From NCBI RefSeq assembly GCF_001701045.1, contig NZ_CP016757.1:558001-622000 (forward strand): a stretch of 64,000 nt of DNA. The letters run 5' to 3'. A program made the translations under genes and the position numbers. The notes under the pieces are model-generated. The model saw only the letters and a program-made list of their open reading frames with translations, made no database searches and was not told the DNA's origin. Every line of letters begins with the position of its first letter. The first letter of the stretch is position 1. Shown one piece after another: positions 31,215 to 39,848 of the stretch. Source of the DNA: Cloacibacillus porcorum. GTDB taxonomy: Bacteria > Synergistota > Synergistia > Synergistales > Synergistaceae.

Positions 31215-32717
31215 ATGATGGAACAAATTTTTTCCAGTATGCTTGCCGGGCTTACCGCCCTTGCCGATCCGATGATTATTTTGCTCATATTCGCCGGTAC
31301 GGTGTTCGGCGTGGTAATTGGAGCTCTGCCCGGGCTTACGAGTACAATGGGGGTTGCATTGCTGGTTCCCGTGACCTTTGGCATGAGCCCGGCCGCCGGA
31401 CTCGCCCTTCTTGGAGCGATTTATTGTTCGTCGACGTATTCCGGCGCCATAAGTGCGATATTGCTCAACATTCCCGGAACGCCTGCGAACTGCTGTACTC
31501 TACTTGACGGCTACCCCATGACTAAAAGGGGCGAGTCGGGCCGCGCGATAGCTCTTGCCACCTCGGCTTCGGCGGCGGGAGGTTTTTTGAGTATCTTTGC
31601 CCTGCTCTTTCTCGCGCCTCCGCTTGCTGAATTTGCCCTGCGCTTCGGAGCCCAGGAGTATTTTTTACTTGCTATCTTTGGAGTGAGCGTTATCGCCTCG
31701 CTCTCTGAACGTAATATGCTTAAAGGGCTGTGGTCCGGTGTATTGGGGCTTTTCCTCAGCGTTATAGGCATGCACCCGCTTACGGGAGATATCCGTTTCA
31801 CTGGAGGCATTGCCGAACTTTATAATGGCCTTTCACTTGTCATTGCTCTGATCGGCCTTTATTCAATACCGGAGGTCATCGCCTCACTTAAATCGCTGGG
31901 AGGCGAAGTGGAACAGTCCCGCGCTGTCGGTAGGGGAATCGCGGGGCAGATGCTGGAGATATTTAAATATAATCTCCTGCTCGTTAAATCCACGGTAATC
32001 GGCATCATCGTTGGTATAATCCCCGGCGCGGGCAGCAGTATAGCCAGTTTTGTCGCCTATGACGAGGCGAAACGATCATCAAAAAATCCACAAATATTTG
32101 GTACCGGCTGCGCGGAAGGAATTATCGCCTCCGAAACGTCGAACAACGCCGTTGTTGGCGGTTCGCTGGTCCCGACACTTACGCTTGGTATTCCGGGAAA
32201 CGCCGTGTCTGCCGTTCTGCTTGGCGGGCTGATGGTCCATGGTCTTAAGCCGGGGCCGGCGCTGTTCACGGAAAACGCCTCCGTGGTATATACCTTTATA
32301 ATGAGCCTTTTCATCTCCAATCTTGTTTTTGTACCGGTGGGGCTCTTTATCGCCCGTTTTTGCGTGCGGCTTATAGAGATACCGGCGTCAATATTGGGAC
32401 CGCTGGTCATAGGACTTGCCGTGATAGGTTCCTATGCCATCAACATGTCGATGGTCGAGGTGGTAATAATGCTTGCCATTGGGCTCATCGGTTATCTTAT
32501 GAAGTTTTTCGACGTACCGCGCGAACCGCTTGTCCTTGGAATTGTGTTGGGAAGCATGGCGGAAGGAGAATTGGCGCGCGCCATGTCTCTTGTACACGGC
32601 AGTGTCTTTGCTCTGCTCCATAGTATGTTTACCAGTCCGCTCTCGCTTGTCATAATATTCTTCACCTTACTGTCTCTCTGGCAGGGTGTAAAAAAACAGC
32701 TTATAAAGGCTAAGTAG
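31215..32717 (+). CDS. tctA: Tripartite tricarboxylate transporter large subunit TctA
   Basis: 500 residues with about twelve membrane segments; GGAAGGTG precedes ATG 31215. Two family signatures are clear: GALPGLTSTMGVALLVPVTF near the start, and the related mid-protein repeat GIIPGAGSSIASFVAYDEAK. YSGAISAILLNIPGTPAN is also conserved. It forms the sodium- or proton-driven channel of the transporter. Last gene of the operon; the bidirectional hairpin at 32727 ends it. Confidence 0.94.
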   Translation: MMEQIFSSMLAGLTALADPMIILLIFAGTVFGVVIGALPGLTSTMGVALLVPVTFGMSPAAGLALLGAIYCSSTYSGAISAILLNIPGTPANCCTLLDGYPMTKRGESGRAIALATSASAAGGFLSIFALLFLAPPLAEFALRFGAQEYFLLAIFGVSVIASLSERNMLKGLWSGVLGLFLSVIGMHPLTGDIRFTGGIAELYNGLSLVIALIGLYSIPEVIASLKSLGGEVEQSRAVGRGIAGQMLEIFKYNLLLVKSTVIGIIVGIIPGAGSSIASFVAYDEAKRSSKNPQIFGTGCAEGIIASETSNNAVVGGSLVPTLTLGIPGNAVSAVLLGGLMVHGLKPGPALFTENASVVYTFIMSLFISNLVFVPVGLFIARFCVRLIEIPASILGPLVIGLAVIGSYAINMSMVEVVIMLAIGLIGYLMKFFDVPREPLVLGIVLGSMAEGELARAMSLVHGSVFALLHSMFTSPLSLVIIFFTLLSLWQGVKKQLIKAK

Positions 32718-32726
32718 TAAGTAAAT

Positions 32727-32757
32727 AAAAAAATGCCGCGGTTACCGCGGCATTTTT
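32727..32757. terminator. Bidirectional terminator between tctA and yaiI
   Basis: The near-perfect palindrome AATGCCGCGGT around 32742 with its complement, A6 on one side and T6 on the other, serves both convergent genes. The stop codon of the minus-strand gene lies in its T-run. Confidence 0.88.
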
Positions 32758-33203
32758 TATAGGTTTTTATCCCCCGCGCCGATCATCTCCGCGAGTTTTT
32801 CATAGAAGCGCCGGTCGTCTTTCGCGGTGCGTTTGGCCGGTCCCTTGGTCCGGCCGCCGGCGCGGCGGTATTTGGCTTTGAGCTCGCGTTCTTCGAGGCT
32901 GGATTCCATGCGCTCCTGAAGATATTCGAAGCCCGTCGGTCCGAGGGCGCGCGCCCCCTTCGCGAGCACCATCGCCGCGAGGCCGATATCCTGCGTCACA
33001 ACGATGTTTCCGGCGCGCGCGAGGTTTATTATTTTCAGATCGGCCTCCTGCGGGTCGCCGCCCACGGTGATGTGATGCTCCGATACGATCTCGTGGTTAA
33101 AATTCGCTACCGTCACAAGCTCCGCTCCGGCTATGCGCGCGAGCTTCGCCGCGGCCTCGAATGCGCCGCGCGGGCAGGCGTCGGCGTCAATGATTATCCG
33201 CAC
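32757..33203 (-). CDS. YaiI/YqxD (UPF0178) family protein
   Basis: 148 residues from GTG 33203; no strong ribosome site. MRIIIDADACPRGAFEAA, VVTQDIGLAAMVLAKGARAL and the basic stretch AGGRTKGPAKRTAKDDRRFYEKL are family hallmarks; acidic residues at the start and at QDIGLA suggest a PIN-like nuclease fold. Physiological role unknown. It ends at the bidirectional terminator shared with tctA. Confidence 0.9.
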   Translation of the reverse strand: MRIIIDADACPRGAFEAAAKLARIAGAELVTVANFNHEIVSEHHITVGGDPQEADLKIINLARAGNIVVTQDIGLAAMVLAKGARALGPTGFEYLQERMESSLEERELKAKYRRAGGRTKGPAKRTAKDDRRFYEKLAEMIGAGDKNL

Positions 33204-33258
33204 AGCCGCAGAGGCGAAGTTTAATTTCGCAGATCATCTGTTTGCCGTACCGTTTATC

Positions 33259-33624
33259 TCACTTCATGCAGCCGCAGATCTCGGTGTTGTCCCCCGAGGC
33301 AGGCTCGGCCTTGATCTCGGTTATCTTTATACGTCCCTCGCGGTGGAGCGTGAGGGCGAGCGAAATGATCGTCGCCGGTGTGACGCCGATGTTCCGCGCC
33401 AGTTCGTCGGGATATAGGGCGCCCTCTTTTTCGACGGAGCTGATGATCGTGTCGCTCAGGCAGGCCACCCACTGGGAGAAGAGCTGCTGCATCTCAGGGG
33501 TGTTTGAGGCCGCGAGCTGGCTTATTCTCACGACCGAGTCGAATATGCGCGCCGAAACAAGTTCCAGCGACTTTACAAGTTGTCTCATATCCTGGTCTTC
33601 AAGATTTTTTATATCGATATTCAT
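33259..33624 (-). CDS. Hypothetical protein with possible HTH and C-terminal CxC
   Basis: 121 residues from ATG 33624, set by a perfect AAGGAGG. A longer open frame upstream is only the shadow of the yfcE and GAF genes. The N-terminal half is helical (LVKSLELVSARIFDSVVRIS). The middle ELARNIGVTPATIISLALTL followed by HREGRIKITEI reads like a winged helix-turn-helix with its wing. The tail ends CGCMK, a possible metal or redox pair. I do not recognise a family. It is divergent from yfcE. Confidence 0.7.
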   Translation of the reverse strand: MNIDIKNLEDQDMRQLVKSLELVSARIFDSVVRISQLAASNTPEMQQLFSQWVACLSDTIISSVEKEGALYPDELARNIGVTPATIISLALTLHREGRIKITEIKAEPASGDNTEICGCMK

Positions 33625-33711
33625 AGAAATTACCTCCTTGACGGTATGTCTTTCATGCCACTGTGAATTATAATATAAATCAGCACTTTTGAGAGAAGGG
33701 ATGGAATCACA

Positions 33712-34284
33712 ATGTCCGTTATCACGATAGATGATGAAAAAATCGGTGTGCTGTCCGACACGCACGGAAGTTTCCCCGCATGGCGGAAGGCGCTCGCGCT
33801 CTTCGGCCCGGAGGTGAAGACGATCCTGCATGCCGGCGACGTGCTCTATCACGGCCCGCGCAACAGCGTCCCCGGAGGTTATACCCCCGCGGATCTTTTT
33901 GAGGCGATAAACGGTTTTCAGCGCGGTGGCGGCAGGGTGCTGATCGCCGAGGGAAACTGCGACGCCGCCGTCGACCGCATGGTGCTCGAACCGGAGATGG
34001 AGAAGTGCGTCTCTCTGGTATGGCGCGGCAAAAAGATCCTCATGATGCACGGGGACAACTTCTCGCTGCTGCGCGAGATGGCGCGCTACAATAAGGTGGA
34101 TCTTGCAATATCCGGCCACACGCATATTGGCTCGCTTGTGCGCGAGGGGGGAGTGATTTTCCTCAACCCCGGCTCGACGACGATACCGAAGGGGCGGGAC
34201 CCGGAGAGCGCCGCGATTCTTGACGGCGAGGGCATCAGGATAATGACTCTCGACGGAAGGGAACTTCACTTTGAAAAATGGTAA
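33712..34284 (+). CDS. YfcE-type metallophosphoesterase
   Basis: 190 residues. Calcineurin-like motifs in order: DTHG (Asp16, His18), GD (Asp43), GNCD (Asn82), MHGD (His113) and GHTH (His136, His138), the full two-metal set. YfcE/MJ0936 proteins hydrolyse phosphodiesters. A TATAAT at 33669 may be its -10 box. It heads a same-strand run with overlapping genes (14-base overlap with the next) reaching at least to amiC, so it is probably the first gene of a long operon. Confidence 0.9.
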   Translation: MSVITIDDEKIGVLSDTHGSFPAWRKALALFGPEVKTILHAGDVLYHGPRNSVPGGYTPADLFEAINGFQRGGGRVLIAEGNCDAAVDRMVLEPEMEKCVSLVWRGKKILMMHGDNFSLLREMARYNKVDLAISGHTHIGSLVREGGVIFLNPGSTTIPKGRDPESAAILDGEGIRIMTLDGRELHFEKW

Positions 34285-35089
34285 GAGCGGGGTGCCGCCG
34301 GTATTCAGACCGCGCAGGTTCTGGACCTCGGTGCTCTGGCTTGTATTTCTCGCGGCGGGGGCCGCGTTCAGCTGTATATTCGGCGTATTCGCCTTTTTCA
34401 CGGCGGTGCTGGTCGCCGTATTTATCGGGCTGAATGAGTTTGGCCGCTGGCCCTATAAGACGAACCTTGTTATCTGCGCCGGTACCGCCGTGGTGGTCGC
34501 GGTGGCGGGGATATTTACCTGGATGGAGATTACATCGCTCTTTGTGCTGTTCTTTACGATGAGCGCCTATATGTTCTATTTCAGAGACCGCACGAGCCGC
34601 CTGATACCGGCGCTTGAGACCTTCGCCGCCTCTCTCGCGAAGGCTCCCGATTTTGATTCGATAATTGAAAACGCCTGGCGCGGCATGCAGGAGATGGCTC
34701 CCGACGCCGCCGTCTTCGTCGTCCTTGCCGATATTGAAGGCTGTCTTTACATACCAGACCATTTCGGCCAGCCGGGGCGCGCTTTGAAGAGAAACGGCGG
34801 CACCCCCTGGAAGGTATTCGCCTCGGGACGTCCGATAAATATTCCCCGCGTCTCGACAGGGCGGGATCAGCCGCTCGACAGGGACGCTCTCTCGCTGATC
34901 TCCGCGCCGATCACCGCGCGGGCTGAGAAGCTCGGTGTGCTCCAGCTGGAGGCCGGTACGGCGGGAGCCTTCAGCGAGGAGGATGTGGCGAAGCTCTCGC
35001 TTGCGGCGATGATCATCGGCCAGGAGCTGTATATGTTCGAGGCTTCGGAGGCGGCCGAAGCAGAGGACGGCGTCGATGATCCTGATTGA
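34271..35089 (+). CDS. Membrane protein with GAF domain
   Basis: 272 residues from TTG 34271 (GGGA 8 bases upstream), overlapping yfcE by 14 bases. Three hydrophobic segments (about residues 17-105) are followed by a GAF-like region (PDFDSIIENAWRGMQEMAPD, then LISAPITARAEKLGVLQLEA and FSEEDVAKLSLAAMIIGQEL). No output domain follows, so it is a sensor or anchor of unknown signal. It overlaps the PHP phosphatase gene by 14 bases and is probably coupled with it. Confidence 0.75.
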   Translation: MKNGKSGVPPVFRPRRFWTSVLWLVFLAAGAAFSCIFGVFAFFTAVLVAVFIGLNEFGRWPYKTNLVICAGTAVVVAVAGIFTWMEITSLFVLFFTMSAYMFYFRDRTSRLIPALETFAASLAKAPDFDSIIENAWRGMQEMAPDAAVFVVLADIEGCLYIPDHFGQPGRALKRNGGTPWKVFASGRPINIPRVSTGRDQPLDRDALSLISAPITARAEKLGVLQLEAGTAGAFSEEDVAKLSLAAMIIGQELYMFEASEAAEAEDGVDDPD

Positions 35090-35900
35090 TATGCACGTGC
35101 ACAGCCGCTGTTCCGACGGTACCTTTACGCCTGAGGAGCTCGCGGCGGCGGCGCGGCGGCGCGGACTTTCGCTGCTGGCGCTGACGGACCATGATACGAC
35201 CGCCGGGCTTGCCCCCTTTATGAGGGCCTGCGCCAAAGACGGGGTCAAGGGGCTCTGCGGGATCGAACTTTCGGCGGAGGCTCCCTTTACGCTTCATATA
35301 TTGGGCTACCGGATATCGCCGGGAGCTGGCAGGCTGGAGGAGCGGCTGGACTATATCCGCGAAAGGCGCGACGTGCGCAACCTTCTGATCTGCGAAAAGC
35401 TGCGCGCGCTCGGGCTGGACGTCGCCATAGACGAAGTGCGCGAGATATCGGGCGGCGAGGTGGTAGCCCGTCCGCACATCGCGCGGCTCCTTATAAACAA
35501 AGGCTACGCCGGCAGCGTCACGGAGGCCTTCACAAAATATCTCGCGCGGGGGGCCGCGGCCTATGTGGCGCGCGAGAGGCTCTCTGCGGAGGAGTGTATA
35601 TCGCTTATCCGCGAGGCGGGCGGCGTGGCTGTACTGGCGCATCCTTTTCAGTGCCGTCTTGACGACGAAGGGCTGGAGGCGCTGCTTTCCAGGCTCAAGG
35701 GGGCCGGGCTGTGGGGGATGGAGGCCATCTACGGCGCAAACTCGCCGGAGACGACCTACCGCCATCTGAAGATGGCGGGGAAGTTTGGCCTCTACGCGAC
35801 CGCCGGTTCGGATTTTCACGGAGGCAACAGCCCAGGGACTGAGCTCGGCATGCCGGTCTGCGAAGATCTTCTTCCGTGGGCCAGGCTGGGTATAAGATAA
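35076..35900 (+). CDS. PHP-domain phosphoesterase (RNase AM/YciV-like)
   Basis: 274 residues. PHP motifs: HVHS (His7, His9), LTDHD (Asp38-His39-Asp40), ELSAE, the family insert with RPHIARLL, VLAHPF and GSDFHG. This is the order seen in 3',5'-nucleoside bisphosphate phosphatases/5'-3' oligoribonucleases of the YciV (RNase AM) type; a polymerase-linked PHP is excluded by size. Cytoplasmic. Confidence 0.87.
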   Translation: MILIDMHVHSRCSDGTFTPEELAAAARRRGLSLLALTDHDTTAGLAPFMRACAKDGVKGLCGIELSAEAPFTLHILGYRISPGAGRLEERLDYIRERRDVRNLLICEKLRALGLDVAIDEVREISGGEVVARPHIARLLINKGYAGSVTEAFTKYLARGAAAYVARERLSAEECISLIREAGGVAVLAHPFQCRLDDEGLEALLSRLKGAGLWGMEAIYGANSPETTYRHLKMAGKFGLYATAGSDFHGGNSPGTELGMPVCEDLLPWARLGIR

Positions 35901-35945
35901 AATAAGAGGATTATCTGGATAGATACCGCAGGAGGTAATAAGGAA

Positions 35946-36986
35946 ATGTATCATAAAATAATGGATTTCAGAAGCGATACAGTCACCAGGCCGTCGGAGG
36001 AGATGCGGCGCGTCATCGCGGCCGCCGAGGTGGGAGACGACATATACGGCGACGACCCGTCGTCGAACGCGCTCTGCAAGTATGCCGCGGAGATAACGGG
36101 TAAGGAGGCGGCGATCTTTGCCTGTTCTGGAACGATGGGCAACCTTCTCGCCTTTACGACGGCCGGCCGCCACGGAGAGAGTCTGCTGGCGGGCAAGCGC
36201 TCCCATGTGTGGTGCGCCGAGGTCGGTGGCTTTTCCGCCGTCGCCGGGCTCTGTCCCTATCCGCTGGTCGACGACGAGGGCGTTCCCGATCCCGCGGAGC
36301 TCGCCGTGGCCAGCAGAGCCGACAACGACGTCCATCATCCAGATACGACGATACTCGCGCTTGAAAACACCCATAATTACACGGGCGGCATCGCGGTGCC
36401 GCCGGAGCGCTTTGCGCAGACCGCGCGCGAGGGACGCCGCCTCGGCTTCCACGTCCATCTTGACGGCGCGCGTATCTTTAACGCCGCGGTCCGCCACGGC
36501 GTCGACGTGAGAAGGTACACCGACGAGGTGGATTCAGTGCAGTTCTGCCTCTCCAAGGGGCTTGGCGCGCCGCTCGGCTCGATGCTCTGCGGTTCGCATG
36601 AACTGATCGAGGGGGCGAAGAAGTGGCGCAAACGCCTTGGCGGCGCGCAGCGGCAGGTAGGGATCGCGGCTGCCGCGGGGCTTTACGCGCTGAAAAATAA
36701 CGTGGCGCGCCTCGCGGAGGATCACGCCAACGCCGCGCTGCTCGTCGATCTGCTAAAAAGGGGCGGCGTAGAGGTGGAAGAGCGTCCCAATATGACGAAT
36801 ATGGTATTTTTCCCCCTTAAAGAGGGACAGGTCGGCGACGCGGAATTTGAGGCTAGATGTCTTGAAAAGGGGCTGCTGGCGCACATGATCTCGCCGCGCC
36901 GCGCGCGCTTTGTGACGCATCTCGACGTGGACCGCGAAGACGTGGAGCGCGCCGCCGCGATAATCCTGGAGGTTCTTTCGGCGTGA
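35946..36986 (+). CDS. ltaE: Low-specificity L-threonine aldolase
   Basis: 346 residues; AGGAGG precedes the ATG. Fold type I PLP enzyme: FRSDTVTRPSEEM at the N-terminus, VGDDIYGDDPS, LENTHNYTGG, HLDGARIFNA, and the PLP lysine Lys204 in CLSKGLGAPLGS. It splits threonine or allo-threonine to glycine and acetaldehyde, fitting an amino-acid fermenter. It overlaps pmbA by 4 bases (GTGA). Confidence 0.95.
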   Translation: MYHKIMDFRSDTVTRPSEEMRRVIAAAEVGDDIYGDDPSSNALCKYAAEITGKEAAIFACSGTMGNLLAFTTAGRHGESLLAGKRSHVWCAEVGGFSAVAGLCPYPLVDDEGVPDPAELAVASRADNDVHHPDTTILALENTHNYTGGIAVPPERFAQTAREGRRLGFHVHLDGARIFNAAVRHGVDVRRYTDEVDSVQFCLSKGLGAPLGSMLCGSHELIEGAKKWRKRLGGAQRQVGIAAAAGLYALKNNVARLAEDHANAALLVDLLKRGGVEVEERPNMTNMVFFPLKEGQVGDAEFEARCLEKGLLAHMISPRRARFVTHLDVDREDVERAAAIILEVLSA

Positions 36987-38344
36987 TAAAATTTCTCCCC
37001 CACAATGAAATAGAGGCGCTTGCCGCCCACATGCTCGATCTCGCCTCGCGAAAGGGTGCCTGGGGCGCTGACCTTCTCTACAGCGAGGGCGGCGGCAGCG
37101 GTTTGACGCTCAAGGACGGCGAGACGGAGGAGTGTGTCTCCGGCTCCTCGGCAGGCATCGGCATCAGGACGATAATGTCCGACGGACGGCAGGGGATCGC
37201 CTACGGCAGCCGGCTCGACAGGGACTCCGTGGATTCGCTCGTCGAGTGGAGTCTCCATAACGCGCTGGCCTCGGAGCCGGAGGAGGGCATCACTCTCTAC
37301 GACGGGCCGCTGGTCCGCTGCGAGGAGCTTGAGGCGGAGGACCGGCGGATACGTGAGATCACCGCCGCCGACCGCATGAAATACTGTCTTGAAATGACGC
37401 GGGAGGCGCAGTCGCTCGACAGCCGCGTCGTCTCGGTGCGTTCCGCCTCCTGGCGTGACGGCTGGGGAGCCTCCTTCTTTGCGACGACGAAGGGGCTTTC
37501 GGGCTGGGAGGAGGGCTCAAGCGCCAACTGCGGCGTTATGGTGCTCGCGCAGTCCGGTGAGTTTACCGAGATGGGCGGTTATGGAATGGAGGCGCTGCGC
37601 CTGGACGAGCTCGACATTCTGAAGAGCGCGCGTACGGCGGTGGAACAGACCGTTGCCTCGCTGGGCGGCACGCAGCTCGACACCGGAAGCTATACCATAA
37701 TGATAGAGCCGGAGACGGCCGCCGCGCTTGTCGATGTCATCGGCGGCCTCTTCTGTGCCTCCGACGTGCACCGCGGGCGTTCGATGATGAAGGGACGTCT
37801 CGGGGAACTTGTCGCCTCCCCCTGTCTCAACCTCACGGATAACGGGCGTATTCCCTGGAAGCCGGGCAGCTCCTCTTGGGACTCCGAGGGCGTTCCCACC
37901 GGACGCACGGAGCTAATAAAAAACGGCGAGGCGAACGCCTTCCTCTATAACTTGCAGTACGCGATAAAGGACGGCGTCAGGTCCACCGGCAACTGCTCCC
38001 GCGGGATGTCCTCGCTGCCCGACGTGGGGACGACGAACCTCATCCTTGAGGCGGGGACGGAGAGCCCGGAGGCGCTGCGCTCCCGGATCGTCAGCGGAAT
38101 GTACGTAACGGAATTTATGGGGCTGCACACCATCGATCCGATCAGCGGCGATTTTTCGATCGGCGCCAAGGGACACCGGATAGAGAAGGGCGAGATCACG
38201 ACGCCGGTAAGCGGTGTCACGATGGCCTCTAATCTGTTAGAATTTATGAAGAATATCTCGGCGGCGGCCTCCGATCTGAAATACTCAGGTTCGGTGGCGG
38301 CGCCAACATTGGTGGTTGATAATGTTGTCATTGCAGGTAAATAA
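36983..38344 (+). CDS. pmbA: TldD/PmbA-family metalloprotease, PmbA-like
   Basis: 453 residues from GTG 36983. It follows the PmbA (TldE) pattern: early ADLLYSEGGGSGLTLKDG, then SSAGIGIRTIM, IEPETAAALVDVIGG, RTELIKNGEANAFLYNLQYA, and the C-terminal half-barrel (YVTEFMGLHTIDPISGDFSI, then GHRIEKGEITTPVSGVT). It lacks the HEXXXH motif of TldD, as PmbA subunits do. TldD-TldE pairs degrade or process peptides. No tldD lies in the window; the partner must be elsewhere. Confidence 0.9.
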   Translation: MIKFLPHNEIEALAAHMLDLASRKGAWGADLLYSEGGGSGLTLKDGETEECVSGSSAGIGIRTIMSDGRQGIAYGSRLDRDSVDSLVEWSLHNALASEPEEGITLYDGPLVRCEELEAEDRRIREITAADRMKYCLEMTREAQSLDSRVVSVRSASWRDGWGASFFATTKGLSGWEEGSSANCGVMVLAQSGEFTEMGGYGMEALRLDELDILKSARTAVEQTVASLGGTQLDTGSYTIMIEPETAAALVDVIGGLFCASDVHRGRSMMKGRLGELVASPCLNLTDNGRIPWKPGSSSWDSEGVPTGRTELIKNGEANAFLYNLQYAIKDGVRSTGNCSRGMSSLPDVGTTNLILEAGTESPEALRSRIVSGMYVTEFMGLHTIDPISGDFSIGAKGHRIEKGEITTPVSGVTMASNLLEFMKNISAAASDLKYSGSVAAPTLVVDNVVIAGK

Positions 38345-39644
38345 AAAAATATTCACAAGACTTATAACGGCGCTCCTCTCGCTCTTCATCCTCTCGGCCT
38401 CCTGCGCTTTCGCCGCGGAGAGCCTCTCCTTCTGGAACGGGGATGTCAAAAAGGGAGACGTTACGATGCGCCGTAACGGAACGATGCAGGAGGTCGCAGT
38501 CGACGAGGTCATCTCGTCGCTCGGCTTCATTCCCAAGAGCGACGCCTCCTCGATCATTGTGGTGCTGGAGGGAAAGAAGATCGAGTTCTGGAACGCCTCG
38601 AATGTCGTGCGCGCCGCCGGGAGTATCATCAGCTTCCCCCTGCCGGTGAGCAATGCGGACGGCCACTGGTGGGGCGAGGCCAAGTCGGTGGCCGAGGCCT
38701 TCGGTTACTTCTACGCCGCGATAGGCAAACCGGCCGCTTTCCGCTGGGGCGAACCCTCGGCCGCGCCTCAGCCTGCCGTACAGCCTAAGGCCGCGGTACC
38801 CGAGCCGAAGGCGGAGGTAAAACCCGCCGAGCCGGAAAAGAAACCGGCGGTAAAGATTCCGCCGGCGGAGCCCGCGCCGCAGCCGGCCGAACCGGAGGAA
38901 AAATATACCCCTGCCGCGCCGGCCGTAGCCTTTAGCGGCAAGGCGCGCCCGATCGTCGTCGTTGACGCGGGGCACGGGGGGCACGATCCGGGAGCCGCGG
39001 CAAACGGCGTGCGTGAGAAGGACGTAAATCTCAAGGCGGCGCTGCAGCTCGGCGAGATACTGCGCCAGTACGGAATCGACGCGAGGCTGACGCGCAGGAC
39101 GGACGTCTACCTGAAACTTGCGGAACGTACCGCCTTCGCAAACAAAAACGAAGCTGACGTCTTTATAAGCCTCCACTGCAATGCAATGCCCAAGGGGCGA
39201 TCGAACGTCGCGGGGCTTGAATACTACATCATGGCCCTTCCCTCGGACAAGGACGCGATGAATCTGGCCATCGCGGAAAACAAAGAAATTTCCGCCGGCG
39301 TGGACAGTGCCGCCGAGGCGCAGCGCGCCGACAAAAAGACTCAGCTGCTGCTCAAAATATTGGGGGACATGCAGCAAAATGATAAAATAAGCGAGAGCAC
39401 GGCGCTGGCCGAGGTGATGCACAAGGAGGCGAAGTCCGGCTCCATGCCGATGCGGAAGGTGGCGCAGGCTCCTTTCTTCGTTCTGCGCGGAGCGGGGATG
39501 CCGGCCGTACTCGTTGAAATGGGATATCTCACCAACGCTGCGGAGGCGAAAAAACTCAATTCCGCCTCCTACCGGGAGTCGCTCTGCCGCAGCATTGCGC
39601 AGGGGGTCGTGCAGTATATCAAGGCGCACCCTACGCAGAGATAG
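38322..39644 (+). CDS. N-acetylmuramoyl-L-alanine amidase (AmiC-like)
   Basis: 440 residues from ATG 38322, starting inside the 3' end of pmbA (TTG 38316 is an alternative). Signal peptide LITALLSLFILSASCAFA; an N-terminal beta-rich region (residues 30-145); a Pro/Ala/Glu-rich linker (PAEPEKKPAVKIPPAEPAPQ); then the Amidase_3 domain with zinc motifs VDAGHGGHDPGA, REKDVNL (Glu), SLHCNA (His) and the catalytic VEMGYLTN. It cleaves the peptide stem from peptidoglycan in the periplasm during cell separation. Confidence 0.93.
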   Translation: MLSLQVNKKIFTRLITALLSLFILSASCAFAAESLSFWNGDVKKGDVTMRRNGTMQEVAVDEVISSLGFIPKSDASSIIVVLEGKKIEFWNASNVVRAAGSIISFPLPVSNADGHWWGEAKSVAEAFGYFYAAIGKPAAFRWGEPSAAPQPAVQPKAAVPEPKAEVKPAEPEKKPAVKIPPAEPAPQPAEPEEKYTPAAPAVAFSGKARPIVVVDAGHGGHDPGAAANGVREKDVNLKAALQLGEILRQYGIDARLTRRTDVYLKLAERTAFANKNEADVFISLHCNAMPKGRSNVAGLEYYIMALPSDKDAMNLAIAENKEISAGVDSAAEAQRADKKTQLLLKILGDMQQNDKISESTALAEVMHKEAKSGSMPMRKVAQAPFFVLRGAGMPAVLVEMGYLTNAAEAKKLNSASYRESLCRSIAQGVVQYIKAHPTQR

Positions 39645-39848
39645 GCAACAGCGATTGAATATGGCGGCCTGCGCTCCGGCCACCGGCCCGCGCCGGGAGG
39701 GACCGCCAGTCCGTCCGGGCGCGGGCGGAAAACCAAGCCTGACTGCGAAAGCCGTCGTTTTCCCGTCCGCAGCCGAGCGGACGAAAATATTTGACCGGTG
39801 TTTTGCTGGCGATTATGATACGGAGAGATAGATGGGGGAGGACTGTTA

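Noticed and set aside
33259-34401. 380-residue minus-strand frame
   Set aside because: Only the last 121 codons (from 33624) have a ribosome site; the rest is the shadow of yfcE and the GAF gene.
39514-39831. 105-residue frame across the amidase 3' end and the following gap
   Set aside because: It is mostly antiphase to the amidase gene, with no ribosome site or domain.
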